DNA of 64,000 bases from Synchiropus splendidus (GCF_027744825.2 NC_071335.1:16000501-16064500); one strand, 5' to 3'; positions 23,201 to 40,049 are shown, counted from the stretch's first letter. The notes: generated from the letters alone by a model not told the origin. Numbers and translations: made by a program.

Positions 23201-26200
23201 TCGCTATGAGGAAACAGAATCGTGATCTTTGCAAGGCAAATAGGACTGTCATTTCATCAAGAGGTGATGAAAGTGATGGCACTCCAGTGTGGTAACACGA
23301 CTGAAATGTCAATATCTTTGGTTCTCACCATCCCGAAGTGTTGCTTGATTGGCATGCGGTTTTGCAGACAGTCAGATTGGGAAAGATGGTTGGACACTGA
23401 GCCACGTCTGTGGAGATTGTTGCTCTCTTGGCGTGTCTGTGTCGATGAAGCAGAAGATGAGTTGTTTTAGTACATGTAGAATCCTCCTGAACTGCCTCAC
23501 CTTGTGCGGTAGCAGGTTTTTTAAACCAGATCTTGTAAGGGCTTTAGCCTAAAATATAAACACACAGAGAAGCAGCAGGATCTGTTATGAGAAACAACAG
23601 GAACCTAGCAAGGGCCCTGCCACTACACTGACCTTTGTGTTGGCTTTAGATTTCATGTTGAGGATGAGCGCTCCGCCCCCTTTCTTTCATGGAAACAAAA
23701 CCTTCTGTGATGCTGCTTTCAAATTATGACTCACAATTGAAGTAACTCACCTTTAAATTCCCGACAATCTGCTGATAGGGCTTGTTTTTATCTACAAGAG
23801 AAGGGATATTAATTTTGACCTAACTGGTGAAGTGACAATTTGGACAGAACATGATAATCTCCCGTCGTTTTGGAAAACAACCACACACCTGTTGGCTCAC
23901 CAATAAGAATCTGCTCCTCAAACAGGTCGTCTGGTTCCTTTCCTGAGTTAAGGAGATCCAAGCGATCATCAATGAACTGGAAATGGAGGGAAGAAAGTCA
24001 TTCAGAATTGCACTCCTGCTTCCAGAAGTTAAGAGAAATATTGGCAATATAAAAGGAAACATACATATGTTGCAAACATACATATGTTGCAATATTCAAA
24101 ACGGGATCTCTGGGCTAAACTTTAAATTTTATTTTATTTTATTTTATTTTATTTTATTTTATTTTATTTTATTTTATTTTATTTTATTTTATTTTATTTT
24201 ATTTTATTAATTGTAGCAACATCTTCTGTCCAGCAGGAGGCAGTCGTGACTGCAGTGATTCCTGTACCTGTTTGAAAAACTGCAGGTGAACAGCACTCTC
24301 CAGAAAGTGTCTCATGCTGGGTGGCTTGTCCAGAAACTGCTCCTTACTGAAGCGTAGTTCACCATTCTGAGAAAAAAATGAAATTTAAATATCACAATTT
24401 CCATCATAGGCACAGACAGACAGTTGGAGTTTTTTTGTTTTTGTTTTTTTCAATACATAATCTAGTTTAAATCATGTCATTGATAATATACAAAGGAGAA
24501 CATGATGGTAATATTCAGCAGTTTTCTCATAATTAATATTTTATACAAAACTAATTTCCCGTTAACCGGTTAAACATCCCCTTCCGAATGATTTTGGTTT
24601 CACGATCCACTTCTTTTCACATTTCTTTTCACACGACACCTCAAATCACAGCGCCAAATTTGAGTGCTACCAAGAGACGAACCAAGCGAAAGCTAACTGG
24701 AGTGAACCTCAGGCGAAACTAACCCTAATGGAGTTTGTTGCTATGGACGAACAGCTGTGTTCTTGTCAAAGACAATAGCTGTCGGCTGCCAGTCACGCAC
24801 CTGGACCCCTGACACTCATTCCCTGGACATGTAGTCGATGAAAAGAGGAGCGGTCTGTCAGGGTTTGAGGCAACACTCCCCTATTTAACAAGTAAAGTTT
24901 ACTTTCTGGGTTTGATCTCTTCATTGTTGATTGAAAAGGGTATAAAAGTTATTTATTTTATGTTAAACATTTTGCATTTTTATTGTTTATTTTGTCTTGC
25001 AACGTTTTTTTAATGTAGTGACGTTCAGTATTATTGTTGGCTAAAAAAAAGACGATGGGTGCATCCCTCCACTCCATCACCCTCAAACACCAGTCAGTGT
25101 TTCATGGACTCTCGGAAAGTACTATGCCTTTGTGTTTGTTTAATTTGGTGTGTAATAAATCTGAAAATTGCTATTTGTGTTATTTTTGAGGCTCTTTCAT
25201 TTCCACAACTTGTGCACTCACAGGCATGATCTTCACTGTGGAATATCTTTACACTTCAGCGCTCAATCTTTTTCTAAATCTAAAAAGAAGACACAAGAAA
25301 CATCCGACTCAGGACCTGCTGGACTTACGTCCACCCGTACTTACGTCCACGGCCAGCAGATGCTTTTTTTTAAATTCAATGTCTGGCACCGCTGCACGTA
25401 GCAGCCCGGCAACGCGTACGACAGTTGCAGCAGCACAGTATCCCAGCATCTCACTCTCTCACAGTGATCTACCACTACAGTAGGACCTTTAACCCTTGTG
25501 TCGGCTATTTTGAATGGCATTCGACTTACGTCCAATCTGACTTATGACCGGTTGGTCGGAACTGATCCCGGTCATAAGTTGGATGTTAGAAAAGTTATTT
25601 GCAGTTTTGCGTCTTTGTGTGGTTGGACTGACTGTGCATGGCTTTATATTTGAGACAAGTGTATGCGATCACCAGGATCGACCTGGGAGCCCCTGCTTCA
25701 TATTTCAAAACTGCTGTCTCTCAGGCGTGACAATGAGGAAATTGGGCGAGGGAGAGATGTCACCAAAGACAAGGCCTCAGCTGCTGCAAGCTTAATGAAA
25801 ATAGTGTCGTGGTATAGGTTTGCTTAATGCTTACCGTATTTTCCGGACTACGGAATATTAGCCGCACCCACCAAATCTAAGAAGGAAAATGGATTTTTTT
25901 TTCATACATAAGCCGCACCAGTCTATAAGCCGCGGGTGCACCGTTGCTGTTTGCGCCACAGAAAATGCATGAGAATCACTTCTAGGATCCTCCAGTACTA
26001 GTTTTGAAAATGGGGTCCAGTGTCGAGACTGACTCATGAAACAATCTTGCCAATGTTCTGAACTCCATTCATGAACTCCTCACATCTTATTTACATTTAA
26101 AGTGTTCAGAAAGCGCTGTTTTCACACTCCAGTAGATCGTCTCTGTTAGCAGAGCTGCGGACATGCGGGCGAAAAAAGCGCAATTTGAGCGCTTTAAAGG

Positions 26201-29200
26201 TAAATAAAACACAGTGATGTCATCGGTTTGATGTGACGAAGCTCAATACTTTTGCCAGCAAAGAGCATGCTCATTAGACTGTAAAAACTAGGGATGCTCC
26301 GAGAGACAGGGAGAGCACTCAGCTGAAGCAGCTGTCTTCAACCTCTTTCATGAAAGTTCTCACTCTGGACGGTTGCAAAAGTTTCAGATTCAGGTGGTGG
26401 ACGGCGAACGCTGCATCTGACACACACAAGACTGCAGCGGATTCGGCCGCAGTTGATTCCGTCTTAAAACGACACCTGAGAAAGGCTGCTCATCTGGCGC
26501 AGTGAAATTAATGATTATTTCTCGGGCAATATGCTTCGCGTTCTGAACGTCACACTCAGACCGGCGAGTGTCGCGAGTGACCGCTGGTTCCTGCAGTTTC
26601 ACTTTCATGAGCACCAGAAAACTCTCTGATCTCCGTCAAGTGCTGGTGTTTTAAATATCGTATTGATTTCGTGGCGTTGACGCCTTTTAACGTGCATGTG
26701 ACAGGCAGTGGTCGGCATTCACAGATCACAACGAGTTCAGCCTTTCATAATCGGTGGCCGATTGATTGGAATATCCCTGTAAAAATCCATATATTAGCCG
26801 CATGGTTTTATAAGCCGCAGGGTTCAGACCGCGGGAAAAAAGTAGCGGCTTATAGTCCGGAAAATACGGTAATAATCATTTGAATTCATGAGTCAAAGAC
26901 CCTGTCTGACACTATGGATTTTCACTCTTCACTAGCAAGAACCATAGACAAAAATTGGTAGACCTTGTGACCCTGGAGTGCGTCTCTGTAGCCTCCAAAC
27001 AGCAGAGCCTGAGCTGTCAAGAAGGCCCTGGACACGCCACAGCCTGGAGACACTGCCTGCCGTTTCAAACACGTCTTTAGCACAGACATCTGGAAAGAGA
27101 TGTTTATGAGACGCAAAAAAAAAAAGAGCGAGAGTAAAGCATTTTAACTACCGCTTCTGGGGGGATGTTCCTCAGGTCATCGAAGGGGGTCTCCAACATA
27201 TTAGTGTCCACATTAAAAGTGACAACTTCCTCCAGCCCACGACTGCTCACCCTCTGTCAAAGAAGGAACACAGAAATGTAAACATTGAGGTGCATTTTTG
27301 TTTGGACATTTAAGTCAGATTACCTCCAACAGACTGGTGTGGACCCCGATTAAATAAGGCATCGGGGCACTGTTGGGGAGAGTCAGATGAGTGGGTGACT
27401 CTGTCAATAGGTGAGCAGGTCAGGTTCTCACCCGCAGTAGTCCAGTAGGTGAGGTGGAAGGACGGGGATGAAGATGTGTTGCCAGCACATGGGGTAGAGC
27501 AATGCACTGAGCGCGTGCACACAAGACGTGAGCTTAAAATATATCAAGCAGGAAATGGTTATGACACAGGAAAGAGTGAGCCGAGAAGCATACGGTGGGC
27601 GATGATGATGATGAATCCAAATGTCTGGTGGATGATGTTTAGGAGCCACACAGCATTAATAATTTTATATTTTATTTTGGGTAATATTGTGCTCCGTTAA
27701 ATGGTTTCATTTGAAAATAAAGAAATGAAATTCAACCTTAACTGCTACTTCATTTGAATCATTGTTTGCTGTTAATATATACAGAATTAAGAAGCTATTG
27801 ATTTTCACTTTACTTTTCCATCATAATTTAAGGAGGCGTTTCTTCATAATACTCGCCGCAGAAACTTCATGACAGCCAGCAGTTTATTAGTTAATAAAAT
27901 AGCAGAACTATTTGTCTCTGAAACACCTCCACCTGAACAATAAAACACGGTGATGTTTCACTTCCTGTTTGTATGCCACAAACTGAGCTCGAAAAAAAAA
28001 AACTCCACTGCCACAGCACATCACTGTCAGGACATCGTGGGCTGCTCACGCACCACACTGAGGAGATGTAGCGGTGTGTTTGTGATGAATGATTGGAGAG
28101 GACTCACGGCGCTGAGTTTGCTTGCAAATATGAGGATCCGCCTCTCAAACAGCATACTGGCATACAGCAGGAGCAGGTTCCCGACATCCACTGCCACGAT
28201 CAGCTCCGTCAAGTTCCTCTGGAAAACATGATGAGTGAACTACACCTGTTTTTTATTTCCTTTTTTTTCTTTCATTGCAATTACGTATGTAGCGGGGATA
28301 AACCATTAAATAAATAAACATGGATGATGTTGTAAAAAGCTTACATTTTCAGGAATGGAAGGCAGACTCCTGGGATCTGGAGCGATAAAGTATGGGACCT
28401 ATTGATATGAATCAAATCATTATTCTCATGGTCATCTGAGGCAGGAATTCATCAATCGGTCTTTGTTTCCAGAGCATTTTAAGGAGATGAGCGAAGATAT
28501 AACTAAACAAAGCAAAGGTTAACAGAGCAAGAAAGACAAAAGGAAGACCACCTTGACCTCCTCACATTCTTATAGTTGCTGCTGGCTCCATTCAATGCTG
28601 CCACGCATGCAAACCAGTCAGGAGCTCACCCTCCCCGGCTCTCACAATAGGCCTTGTGTGAAGCTCCTCCCTCGCCCTTTTTGTTCTTATTATTAGCTTG
28701 TTTTTTCTCTACATGCAAGTCCTTCGATCCAATCCTACAGTAGAGTACCAACTCCCCTCAACTCAGGACTGTATTAGGGCTCCTCTTGTGGTCGTCAAAC
28801 ACATTCTCGCCTTTGAGGAGACACATATTGATGATTGTCCCCGGGGGGACTGTGTATCACAGAAGTCAGCCTTCCATGATGCATGTTCGTAGCATAGCAT
28901 GATGCTGTTCAGCACTTCACTGGTCCAATACGTAAAAAAGGGGCTGAGGTTAAGCCTTACTGTAGAGTGCTACTCCTGAACACAAAACAACTTCAGGTGG
29001 CTTACAATATGGTGTAACCAAAAAACCACACCCAAAAACTGAAATAATAAATGGTTCATTAATATGTGACACTTTAGGAATGAGAATGTATGAGCCTGTC
29101 TGATCCCCTGCAACCGACCTCATCTGCTGCCCCTGCTTCCCACTCTGCTTACTCGAATGTCTTTATCCTCCCTGCCTGTCGCGCATCGCTGTCCACTCTC

Positions 29201-32123
29201 CCTTGTATTTCTCAGTGACTCTGGGATGCTCAATAAAAAACTAGTCAAAATGAAGCACAATTCAAAAATCTTTATAAAAAAAAAAAGAAAGTTAGAATTA
29301 AGTTAGAAGTAGACAGTAGTCGCTTTTGGTTTTTATTCCAAATTCCAAAGTCCAGAAACCATTAAATCTCTGCACATTGATAATTTTGGAATAAAATCCC
29401 AGATCATTTTAAAAGAAAGAAAACAAATTTGAAAGAAATGATTGAGGTTATTAGGGGTCATTTGAAAGTCACAGCATCTGCTTGATTTCTGGTTTTGCTG
29501 TGGTTAATCTGCTGAGCAGTTAGTCCCCTCTGGACTCACCCCCTCCTCTCCCTGCAGGTGTCCAGCAGGATAGGACACGGCTACGCTGCCCGAGAGCTGC
29601 TCTCCCTCAGAGAAAAAGACAGCAAGCTAACCACTGACAGGAAACCACTATTAAGTCAGGAGATGAACTTGCTTTCCTGCAGCTATAAAAACACTCACCA
29701 TCTTCAGAGTGACTGATCCAGAGGGCAGGGGAACCGGCTGCTGATACAGAGAACTCAGCAGGAGGATCAGCTCCTTCGTCTGTGAAGAAAATGTGTGTCG
29801 CTCAAGCTCAAGGATCCATTGGTTACATGCTGACTTACCTGTCCTTTAGTGAGATTATCAGCCAAGTTGTTCAGAAGTTTGTAGAAAACCTCAAACCATG
29901 GAAGGTAACTGTTTGGGCATTGGAGAATTTTGTTTTTTTTTTACATTTTTCATAGCGTAATTTATCTTTCTGTCGATCACTCCCTCATACCTGACAATAC
30001 ACAAGCAGGTGTGTGTGCTGCTGGCAAGACGGCAGAAGCCAAAGCGCTGGTGTCCCTCCAGGTCAGTCAGGACGAAAGTAAAGTGCTGCACGGCGACTCC
30101 ATCCTTCACTCTTGAGATTTTAAACACCATTAACATTGCATGTCAACACACAACTATCAGACAGTGGCATTGCTTCCTCAGCCATCATTTCTTTGATGTA
30201 GGTGGTTGCTTGACAGCTCTGCTACTGTAGGCAAACAATGGATACCATGGACAGATCCCTGTACTGTCATGATACAACTTAGGGTTGTAGTTACAATATG
30301 CTTAACACATGTGCTCCAATGATTCCAGCGCTAAGAGAATGTGAACAGCTAGGGCAGTGTTTTTCAACCTTTTGTGAGCCTCTGGATCGGTGTTCATTTT
30401 ATTAGATGAGTGGTTCTAATAGGTTTTCTGATGCGCGTGTTTGCCTTGGTTCACATCAACACAAGCAGGTGTCCAGCTGCGCTGGCGCCTCGGCGAAACA
30501 CCGTGGTGAAAATAGTTGGATATTGGACGGAGCTCCACTCCGGTATTGTCGGCTGCGTCCTCTTCTGCGTCCCCATTGGGGTTCACTGATCGCGGACACA
30601 CTCTCACAGGCAGCACTAATGCTACACCCCGGGATCAGTTAGGGACCATCAACAAATTCTAAAACGATCAAAGTATTAACGAAATCTTCAATAAGGTTTT
30701 TCATCATACAAGACAAAGGACTGACCGTTTGTATCATGATTTCGAGAATATTTCTTCAATACCATCTAGAAAATGTGTCCATAGTTTAAGTCAAAGAGAC
30801 ATGAGATACAGCAGACGGCTCAATTTAACCCCTAAATAAAGCTGGCAGAGCAGTCTGTCAGTCACCAGCGGGTTCTAACAGAGATGTGAAATTTCTCATC
30901 TCTACACTTTTATATTTAAACATAAACAAATAATGATGTTGGAGACAAACTCCACGAATAGGTTTCATCATGAAACAGTTTCAAGAGAGACTGTAGTGTG
31001 TCCAATACATGGAATAGAATGAAAATGGATTTATCATGATAACTAGTGTTATTGCAGAAATGACAACATTTATTGTGTTATTTTTTTTTTGTCCATATCG
31101 CCCATCCCTAGTGCACAAACATCACTTTCACTCTGGTGACCTGCCAGTGATGTGACATGTTCCTCATTCAACATTTCTTAATGTTCATATGTTATATCTT
31201 GAATTTAAATGAGAAATGTCGGCTTTTATCCACTTTCATGGCACGGTGACTGCCATGGCATCACTCATCTGTCATGTAATATGTACGTGTTGACGTTTAA
31301 GAAGGAGAAGCCCGGTTATATGGATGGTAGTCTGTCGTGTTAACTTGGATTAAAGAACTGATACAACGTTTGTCGTCCTGCCTCCTTGGAAGCCTGATAT
31401 TACATCATCCAGTGGTGTTATTATCAAAAATACACCCACCGTTGCGTGTCGTAAGGGAAGCAGAAACTGGGGATTGTTTTGTTGGAGTCCTGGAAAGAAC
31501 AAATCGATTCAAAACAAAAACCCCTGAAGCATAAAAACAACAAAATAAGATTCTAACCTCATCACTGGCATCATCCGGAAACTGAAATCTCACTTCTGGA
31601 TCTGTGGTCATTGCGGAACAAAGACACGACTTTAAGTTTGAAATTTACATCTGAAGAGTTAGTCATGTGTAGACGTTAACAGGAGGCAGGCGTAACTCTT
31701 CTCTGTGTACGTAAATCATCGACTGTCACGGCACACAGGCACAAGATAACAGGCAGGATGATGCTTTACCTCTGTCTTTGGCGAGTGGGCAGGATGCTTC
31801 GAAGAACCAGTTGAAGGTTCGCTCGGGGTTTTTCCTGACAGGAAGACATCTGATTGAGTTTTATATATGGCTATGCAATACTGACTAACTATCTCCACAC
31901 ACATCCATATCCAGGAGAGCTTATACTCAGCATCAAAACATGCTGGCTTTATTTTCCCCACACTGCTACATTTATAACAGACTTTGCACAATCGATGCAG
32001 GAAGCCGCTTCTGCAGCAGTGAGAGGAAGTGACAGTCACCACAAGAACAATGTGATGATGGTGGTGGTGGTGAAGGTTGCATGTTCATAACTCACAAAAA
32101 GCCTACCTCAGTCTAGTGCCCAT
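20273..32123 (-). CDS. dennd1c: DENN domain-containing protein 1C (complete, 22 exons)
   Basis: Guanine-nucleotide exchange factor family acting on Rab35 and linking to clathrin/AP-2 endocytosis. Coding exons: 32107-32123, 31770-31834, 31558-31601, 31440-31489, 29991-30110, 29839-29908, 29699-29779, 28345-28398, 28108-28218, 27432-27532, 27324-27369, 27152-27253, 26964-27089, 24268-24366, 23901-23976, 23751-23791, 23633-23683, 23501-23548, 23329-23436, 21578-21654, 21308-21503, 20273-21244. They sum to 2655 nt, an open frame of 884 residues. uDENN blocks: [50 protein letters not shown]. Core [58 protein letters not shown]. d[35 protein letters not shown]. The acidic, repetitive tail is long and ends [10 protein letters not shown]. 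The DENND1C assignment over 1A/1B rests on short overall length and on crb3 and tubb4a as neighbours, as in human 19p13.3. Confidence 0.95.
20600..21223 (-). repeat. dennd1c: 312-bp in-frame tandem duplication in dennd1c last exon
   Basis: Two copies (20912-21223 and about 20600-20911) spaced exactly 312 bases, or 104 codons. Both begin [20 protein letters not shown] and continue through [30 protein letters not shown] and IGWT. The copies are nearly identical at their starts and diverge towards their ends. The open frame is kept through both. Confidence 0.95.
22437..22510 (+). mobile_element. Degenerate RTE/Rex3-like LINE 3' tail
   Basis: Contains CCTGCTGAGGCTCCTGCCCC, then CGCGACGCGGATAAG and AATGGATGG. 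This is the end seen more fully at 45801-46022 and typical of fish RTE-type LINE 3' ends. It lies in dennd1c intron 19 (21655-23328). Confidence 0.55.
24126..24208. repeat. (ATTTT)n pentanucleotide repeat
   Basis: About 16 units of ATTTT in the dennd1c intron between exons 23901-23976 and 24268-24366, 60 bases from the latter's donor. Confidence 0.97.
25318..25590. mobile_element. Possible degraded TA-type transposon fragment
   Basis: Repeated phrases such as ACTTACGTCCA and CGACTTACGTCCAATCTGAC, followed by CGGTCATAAGTTGGATGTTA, resemble the interior of Tigger/mariner-type non-autonomous elements. No clear matching ends were found, so this is a tentative call within dennd1c intron 13. Confidence 0.3.
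25834..26870. mobile_element. 1.04-kb TIR element (CCGTATTTTCCGG ends) in dennd1c intron 13
   Basis: Left end CCGTATTTTCCGGACTACGG and right end TAGTCCGGAAAATACGG form terminal inverted repeats, both flanked by TA. Just inside each end lie further related words (AGCCGC/GCGGCT, ATAAGCCGC). The interior has no transposase frame, so this is a non-autonomous DNA transposon. I know the terminus type from vertebrate repeats but do not name the superfamily. Confidence 0.8.
30111..31439. other. dennd1c intron 4 with hAT-like terminus fragments
   Basis: CAGTGTTTTTCAACCTTTTG at about 30356 and TTTGTCCATATCGCCCATCC followed by CTAG at about 31091-31114 each resemble one terminus of different vertebrate hAT elements. 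I found neither partner end nor matching 8-bp flanks, so these are fragments. No exon is present between 30111 and 31439. Confidence 0.35.
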
Positions 32124-33589
32124 GGTGTCCGGCTGTGTCCATGTGTCAGTCCGGGGGGGTCCTGTTACTCCGGGGATGTTTGACAGATGCGGAGAGCAGC
32201 GGAACAGTGCTGTAGAAGCAGTCTGCTCAATCAGCGTCGGAGTGGATACACACTTCCTGCTTTGGCTCTGCTTCGACAGTGTGTCAAGTAAATGTGACGT
32301 TTGTGGAAACACGTGCTTCAATGCAAATGACATTGAATTTAAGCGACTGTCTGTGGGTTTCTGGAGAGTTTGGTGAACAGTGGAGGCAACTCTGGAATGA
32401 ATTTGGTCGTCTTTGAAGAAAAAGGTGCAGGGAGGATAAGCATCGTGGGGTTTAATATTTGATACTGAATCCAACAACAACAACCATGAATTCAGAAATA
32501 TACTTCAAATCAAGTGTGTTTACCACCCATTTTATATGTTTTACATGTGTTTTACATGTGGTATCCACACGTCAAAGAGCGTCATTTTCAGTATATTTGC
32601 AGTATTTGCAACAGTTAGGTTCACTAACTCCACTGACCATCTCATCTATAATGCAGTATTAGTACATTCATAAAACATCATAATGCATTCATGAGGCATT
32701 ACAGATGATATTATGAATTAAGCATAATAGGGGTTAGGGGTTCTAGAGTCTCGATAACTAGATGAAGTTAAGCCCACAACTTGTACCACTTTATAAACCT
32801 TGTCATATGTTACTATATTGTGGAAATTCACAACATGTTCTTTAAAGCCATATAAATGTATGATGTCTTGCTGCATGAACATTTGGAGATTGCCTTCTAG
32901 ATGAGTGCTCAAAGTGAAGTGTTATCGGGTAAAACTTAGGTGAAAAAAAGTATAATAATGTATTACAGTTATAACTAGACCTATTATAATAAATATATTC
33001 CAATAAGTTGTCTTTTGTTGTCATATTACACTCATCTGATTGTGCGGCTCATACCGTTTTTATCCAGTCATGTATGTGTTTGTGTAGTCTGCTACTATGA
33101 CAATCCTCCTGACACTGCAACAGAGTGGAGAGCATCAGTAGCGACAGCCAACCAGATCTTGAGTCTGCCACCAAGAGGCGAGGGCCTTGCACTGACCATG
33201 ACACGTACACGACCTGTGAATCGTGAGCGTCTGAAAGAGGGAGATTCGGTCGTGACAGTGCTGTCAGAGTGCAACAGCTTGTCATTTTTAATCCACAAGG
33301 ATGAAGGAGGAGAAGAGGCAGATGTGCTTGCTACACCATTTTCATGACTTACTTTTCATTGGAAGCTAAATAATATCATCGGCTATTCATCATTTAAGTC
33401 ACGTGGTGGCTGTGATGTAAACCTGTGTTTTATGTGTGAATTGGCGACAATGCAGTTTTGTTGGACAAACGTGTTGTAGCTCATAGAGCGGCTAACACTG
33501 TTGATAAATCACTTAAGATTGACAGTATCAGTGACCTTAGTTTTTAGCTCTTCATTTTGAATGCAAGCTGGTACGTTCTACATTTAGGT
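32124..33589. other. dennd1c upstream region
   Basis: Sequence 5' of the dennd1c start codon. The first few hundred bases should hold the 5' UTR and promoter but show no TATA box or CpG island I can point to. The remainder is A/T-rich without a supported gene. Confidence 0.4.
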
Positions 33590-34734
33590 CAGACCTGGGC
33601 AAAGGATGCCTGCATTTTTGTGGCCCGTTTGAGTCAGGCTGAAACTATTATATCTTTATTACATATTTTTTTCTCCCTTTTCTGTTATTTCTCTTTTATC
33701 ACCACTAAATGTCCTTCTTTTCATTTTCATTTCTAGTTCCTCAAAACACATTGAAGGAATACTGAAAATACATTTTGAAATATATATATTGTTATATTGT
33801 TGCTTTCTATAAAATAAAATATTTCAATAGGTTTCATGGCATATTTACACTTCTCTTTTTAGGTTAATTTTGTCCTTGCTACTTAAGTACAGTGGTACCT
33901 CAGTTTTCGAATGTCCCGGGCTTTTTTAGAGTTTAGAGATTTAGAGATTTTTTGCTTCGAATTTCGAACAAAAATCCAGAACTCGATCGCCCCCGAAAGA
34001 AGCCGGAAAAAAACAAAGTGCGCAGAGTGATCAGCTGACCCACAACGCGCTTTGTTATTGTGTTTTACGCAGCCTCTGTATGCAGACGTGTCCCGTTAGC
34101 TACATTTACTTTCTTCATATTGAGGTGTAAAACCTTTCCTGTCTCCGCACTGGACCGTGGTAGAGTGTCACAGGGGAGGTGCTCGCTCTCCACACCTCCG
34201 AGGCTGGAGCGCACACTCCAGGGTTTGATGTCCTGTTGTCAGCTGGAGCTGGGACAGGGATGAGGCGAGTCTGGGACAGAGCGTGACTTGGTTTATGACT
34301 TTGTCACAGCCAAACTGCACAGAAGCGCACATTCAGAGCTGGACACGCACCGGGCACCTCTTCACTTCTGGAGAGACCTCACTCACTCAGCAACCCCTCC
34401 CACATGCAGCGGCCACACACATAGAGGAACAGCGCACCTGCAGCAGACACTCTACATTCACTCCTACAAAAGACTATTTTAAGGCTTGGAACGCATTATT
34501 TCTTTTTCCATTCATTGTAATGGGAAAAATTGATTCAGATTTCAAACAAATCGCTTCTGGAACGGCCGTCTGGAACAGATTGTGGTCCAGAACCGAGGTA
34601 CCACTGTATTTATTTTTAGAGATATTTTTCCATGATGTCTCATAGTCATTGTTTTTGTCTTTCTTTTGATCTTGGCCCCTTATAACCGTTACAGTCTAAT
34701 GTGGCCCTTCAGGAAATTTAATTGCTCTCCACTG
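33590..34734. mobile_element. hAT-like element carrying a nested TA-type MITE
   Basis: Left end CAGACCTGGGCAAAGG and right end GAAATTTAATTGCTCTCC followed by ACTG have hAT character, with a GTGGCCC word near each end. Flanking 8-mers ATTTAGGT (33582-33589) and GTTTAGGT (34735-34742) match at seven of eight positions, as expected for a hAT target-site duplication. No transposase is visible. A second element (33890-34606) lies inside it. Confidence 0.7.
33890..34606. mobile_element. TA-type MITE copy 1 (717 bp)
   Basis: Starts CAGTGGTACCTCAGTTTTCG and ends GAACCGAGGTACCACTG; flanked by TA on both sides. The ends and TA target site fit a Tc1/mariner-superfamily (Tigger-like) non-autonomous element. 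It shares its interior with copies at 43055 and 62611, so the open frames around 34283-34645 and 43349-43748 are repeat sequence, not genes. Confidence 0.88.
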
Positions 34735-34937
34735 GTTTAGGTGAAATTAAGTGTTGCTCAACATGATTCTTGAGCTGTGGCAGACTGATAGTACTATGAG
34801 CTGGCTGTATTAATTATGGTATGTTGTATATGATCTGTATATTTCTAGACTTTCTAAGCATGTGTTTTATACTTCTAAAAATCTCGAAAAAAAAAAGAAA
34901 AAGATCGTCCAAGCATTCACAGTTTGTTCACAATACA

Positions 34938-34943
34938 TTTATT
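34938..34943 (-). terminator. tubb4a: tubb4a polyadenylation signal
   Basis: AATAAA on the minus strand about 315 bases past the tubulin stop codon, the first canonical hexamer in that 3' UTR. Confidence 0.7.
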
Positions 34944-35257
34944 TCAATGTCAGTCACAGTAGGCCAAAATGTAAAATGAAAAGCGTGGACATGAAGATTC
35001 TTGGTCCAGATATGAGAACGTTTAACAGAGGAATATTAACAAAAAGGTCACAGGATGTGTTACTACTACCTCTACGTGACCACAAGCAGATCAGCGCTGC
35101 AACTCCTCCTCTGGTGGAGTAAACGAAGCACGAAGAGCGGGGAGAGAACCGAGAGAAGAGAGATGTAGTGTTGTCGTGTGAAATAGAGTGGAGCAGATCA
35201 GGACTCAAGCGAGTGAATGAATGAAGTTAATCGGAGTGGCATCAGTAGAGCAGAGGC

Positions 35258-38508
<3,251 letters not shown>

Positions 38509-38760
38509 GTTTGCGGCTGTTTGTTTTCAGGAAAGGTGAAGATGGAGAGGCTGTTGGAAGCTTGACGGAGTCCGGTTAGTCTGCTGCAGCGGAGTACCGC
38601 TCCCTCTGGCTCCTGGCTCCAACTGGGAAAATGGCGGAGAAGAAACGGGTCTGTGCAGGGTCCGCCCTGCGCCCGCGCTTGCGCAGTCAGTCCGAGTGCT
38701 GCAGCATTACGTCATCTCCATGACAACGACAACCGGGATCAGCCGGAAACTTAGCCTGTC
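38509..38760 (-). promoter_or_regulatory. tubb4a: tubb4a 5' UTR and CpG-rich promoter
   Basis: GC-rich segment just upstream of the tubulin ATG. It contains GCGCTTGCGCA (38675-38685), a match to the NRF-1 type palindrome, and TTACGTCA (about 38707-38714), a CRE/ATF-like octamer. No TATA box is evident. Factor binding is inferred from motifs only. Confidence 0.55.
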
Positions 38761-38937
38761 TGGACTGAACCGGCTGTGTCTCCAGGAATGACACAACCGC
38801 TCGTTTCTTCATTGTTCAACCCCAGTGTAGCGCGTCTGCTTAGGTTCAGGATGAACTGGTTTTTATGCGACTTACAGCTCATATCGATACTGCCCCTTCA
38901 TAGTGATGTCGTGGCTACTGGTGTCGTTGTGTTGTTG

Positions 38938-39050
38938 GCTCTGTCTGTCTGTCTGTCCGTCTATCTGTCTATCTATCTATCTATCATCTGTCTATCTATC
39001 TATCTATCTATCTGTCTATCTATCTATCTGTCTGTCTGTCCGTCTATCTG

Positions 39051-39101
<51 letters not shown>

Positions 39102-39114
39102 CTCTGTCTGTCCG

Positions 39115-39189
<75 letters not shown>

Positions 39190-39302
39190 CTCTGTCTGTC
39201 CGTCCTTCTACCTATCTATCTATCTATCTGTCTATCTATCTATCTGTCTGTCTGTCCGTCTATCTGTCTATCTATCTATCTATCTATCTCTCTGTCTGTC
39301 CG

Positions 39303-39345
<43 letters not shown>

Positions 39346-39458
39346 GTCTATCTATCTATCTATCTCTCTGTCTGTCCGTCCTTCTATCTATCTATCTGTC
39401 TATCTATCTATCTGTCTGTCTGTCCGTCTATCTGTCTATCTATCTATCTATCTATCTG

Positions 39459-39529
<71 letters not shown>

Positions 39530-39572
39530 ATCTGTCTATCTATCTATCTATCTGTCTATCTATCTATCTATC

Positions 39573-39652
<80 letters not shown>

Positions 39653-39657
39653 ATCTG

Positions 39658-39708
<51 letters not shown>

Positions 39709-39725
39709 CTCTGTCTGTCCGTCCT

Positions 39726-39790
<65 letters not shown>

Positions 39791-39909
39791 ATGTCTATCT
39801 ATCTATCTATCTGTCTATCTATCTGTCTGTCTGTCTGTCTGTCCGTCTATCTGTCTATCTATCTATCTATCTATCTCTCTGTCTGGCCGTCCTTCTATCT
39901 ATCTATCTG

Positions 39910-39959
<50 letters not shown>

Positions 39960-40012
39960 ATCTCTCCGTCCGTCCGTCCGTCCATCCGTCTATCATCTGT
40001 CTGCCTGTCTGT

Positions 40013-40049
<37 letters not shown>

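Noticed and set aside
34283..34645. Open frames repeated at 34.3, 43.4 and 62.8 kb as a possible gene family
   Set aside because: They lie inside three copies of the same TA-type MITE with terminal inverted repeats.
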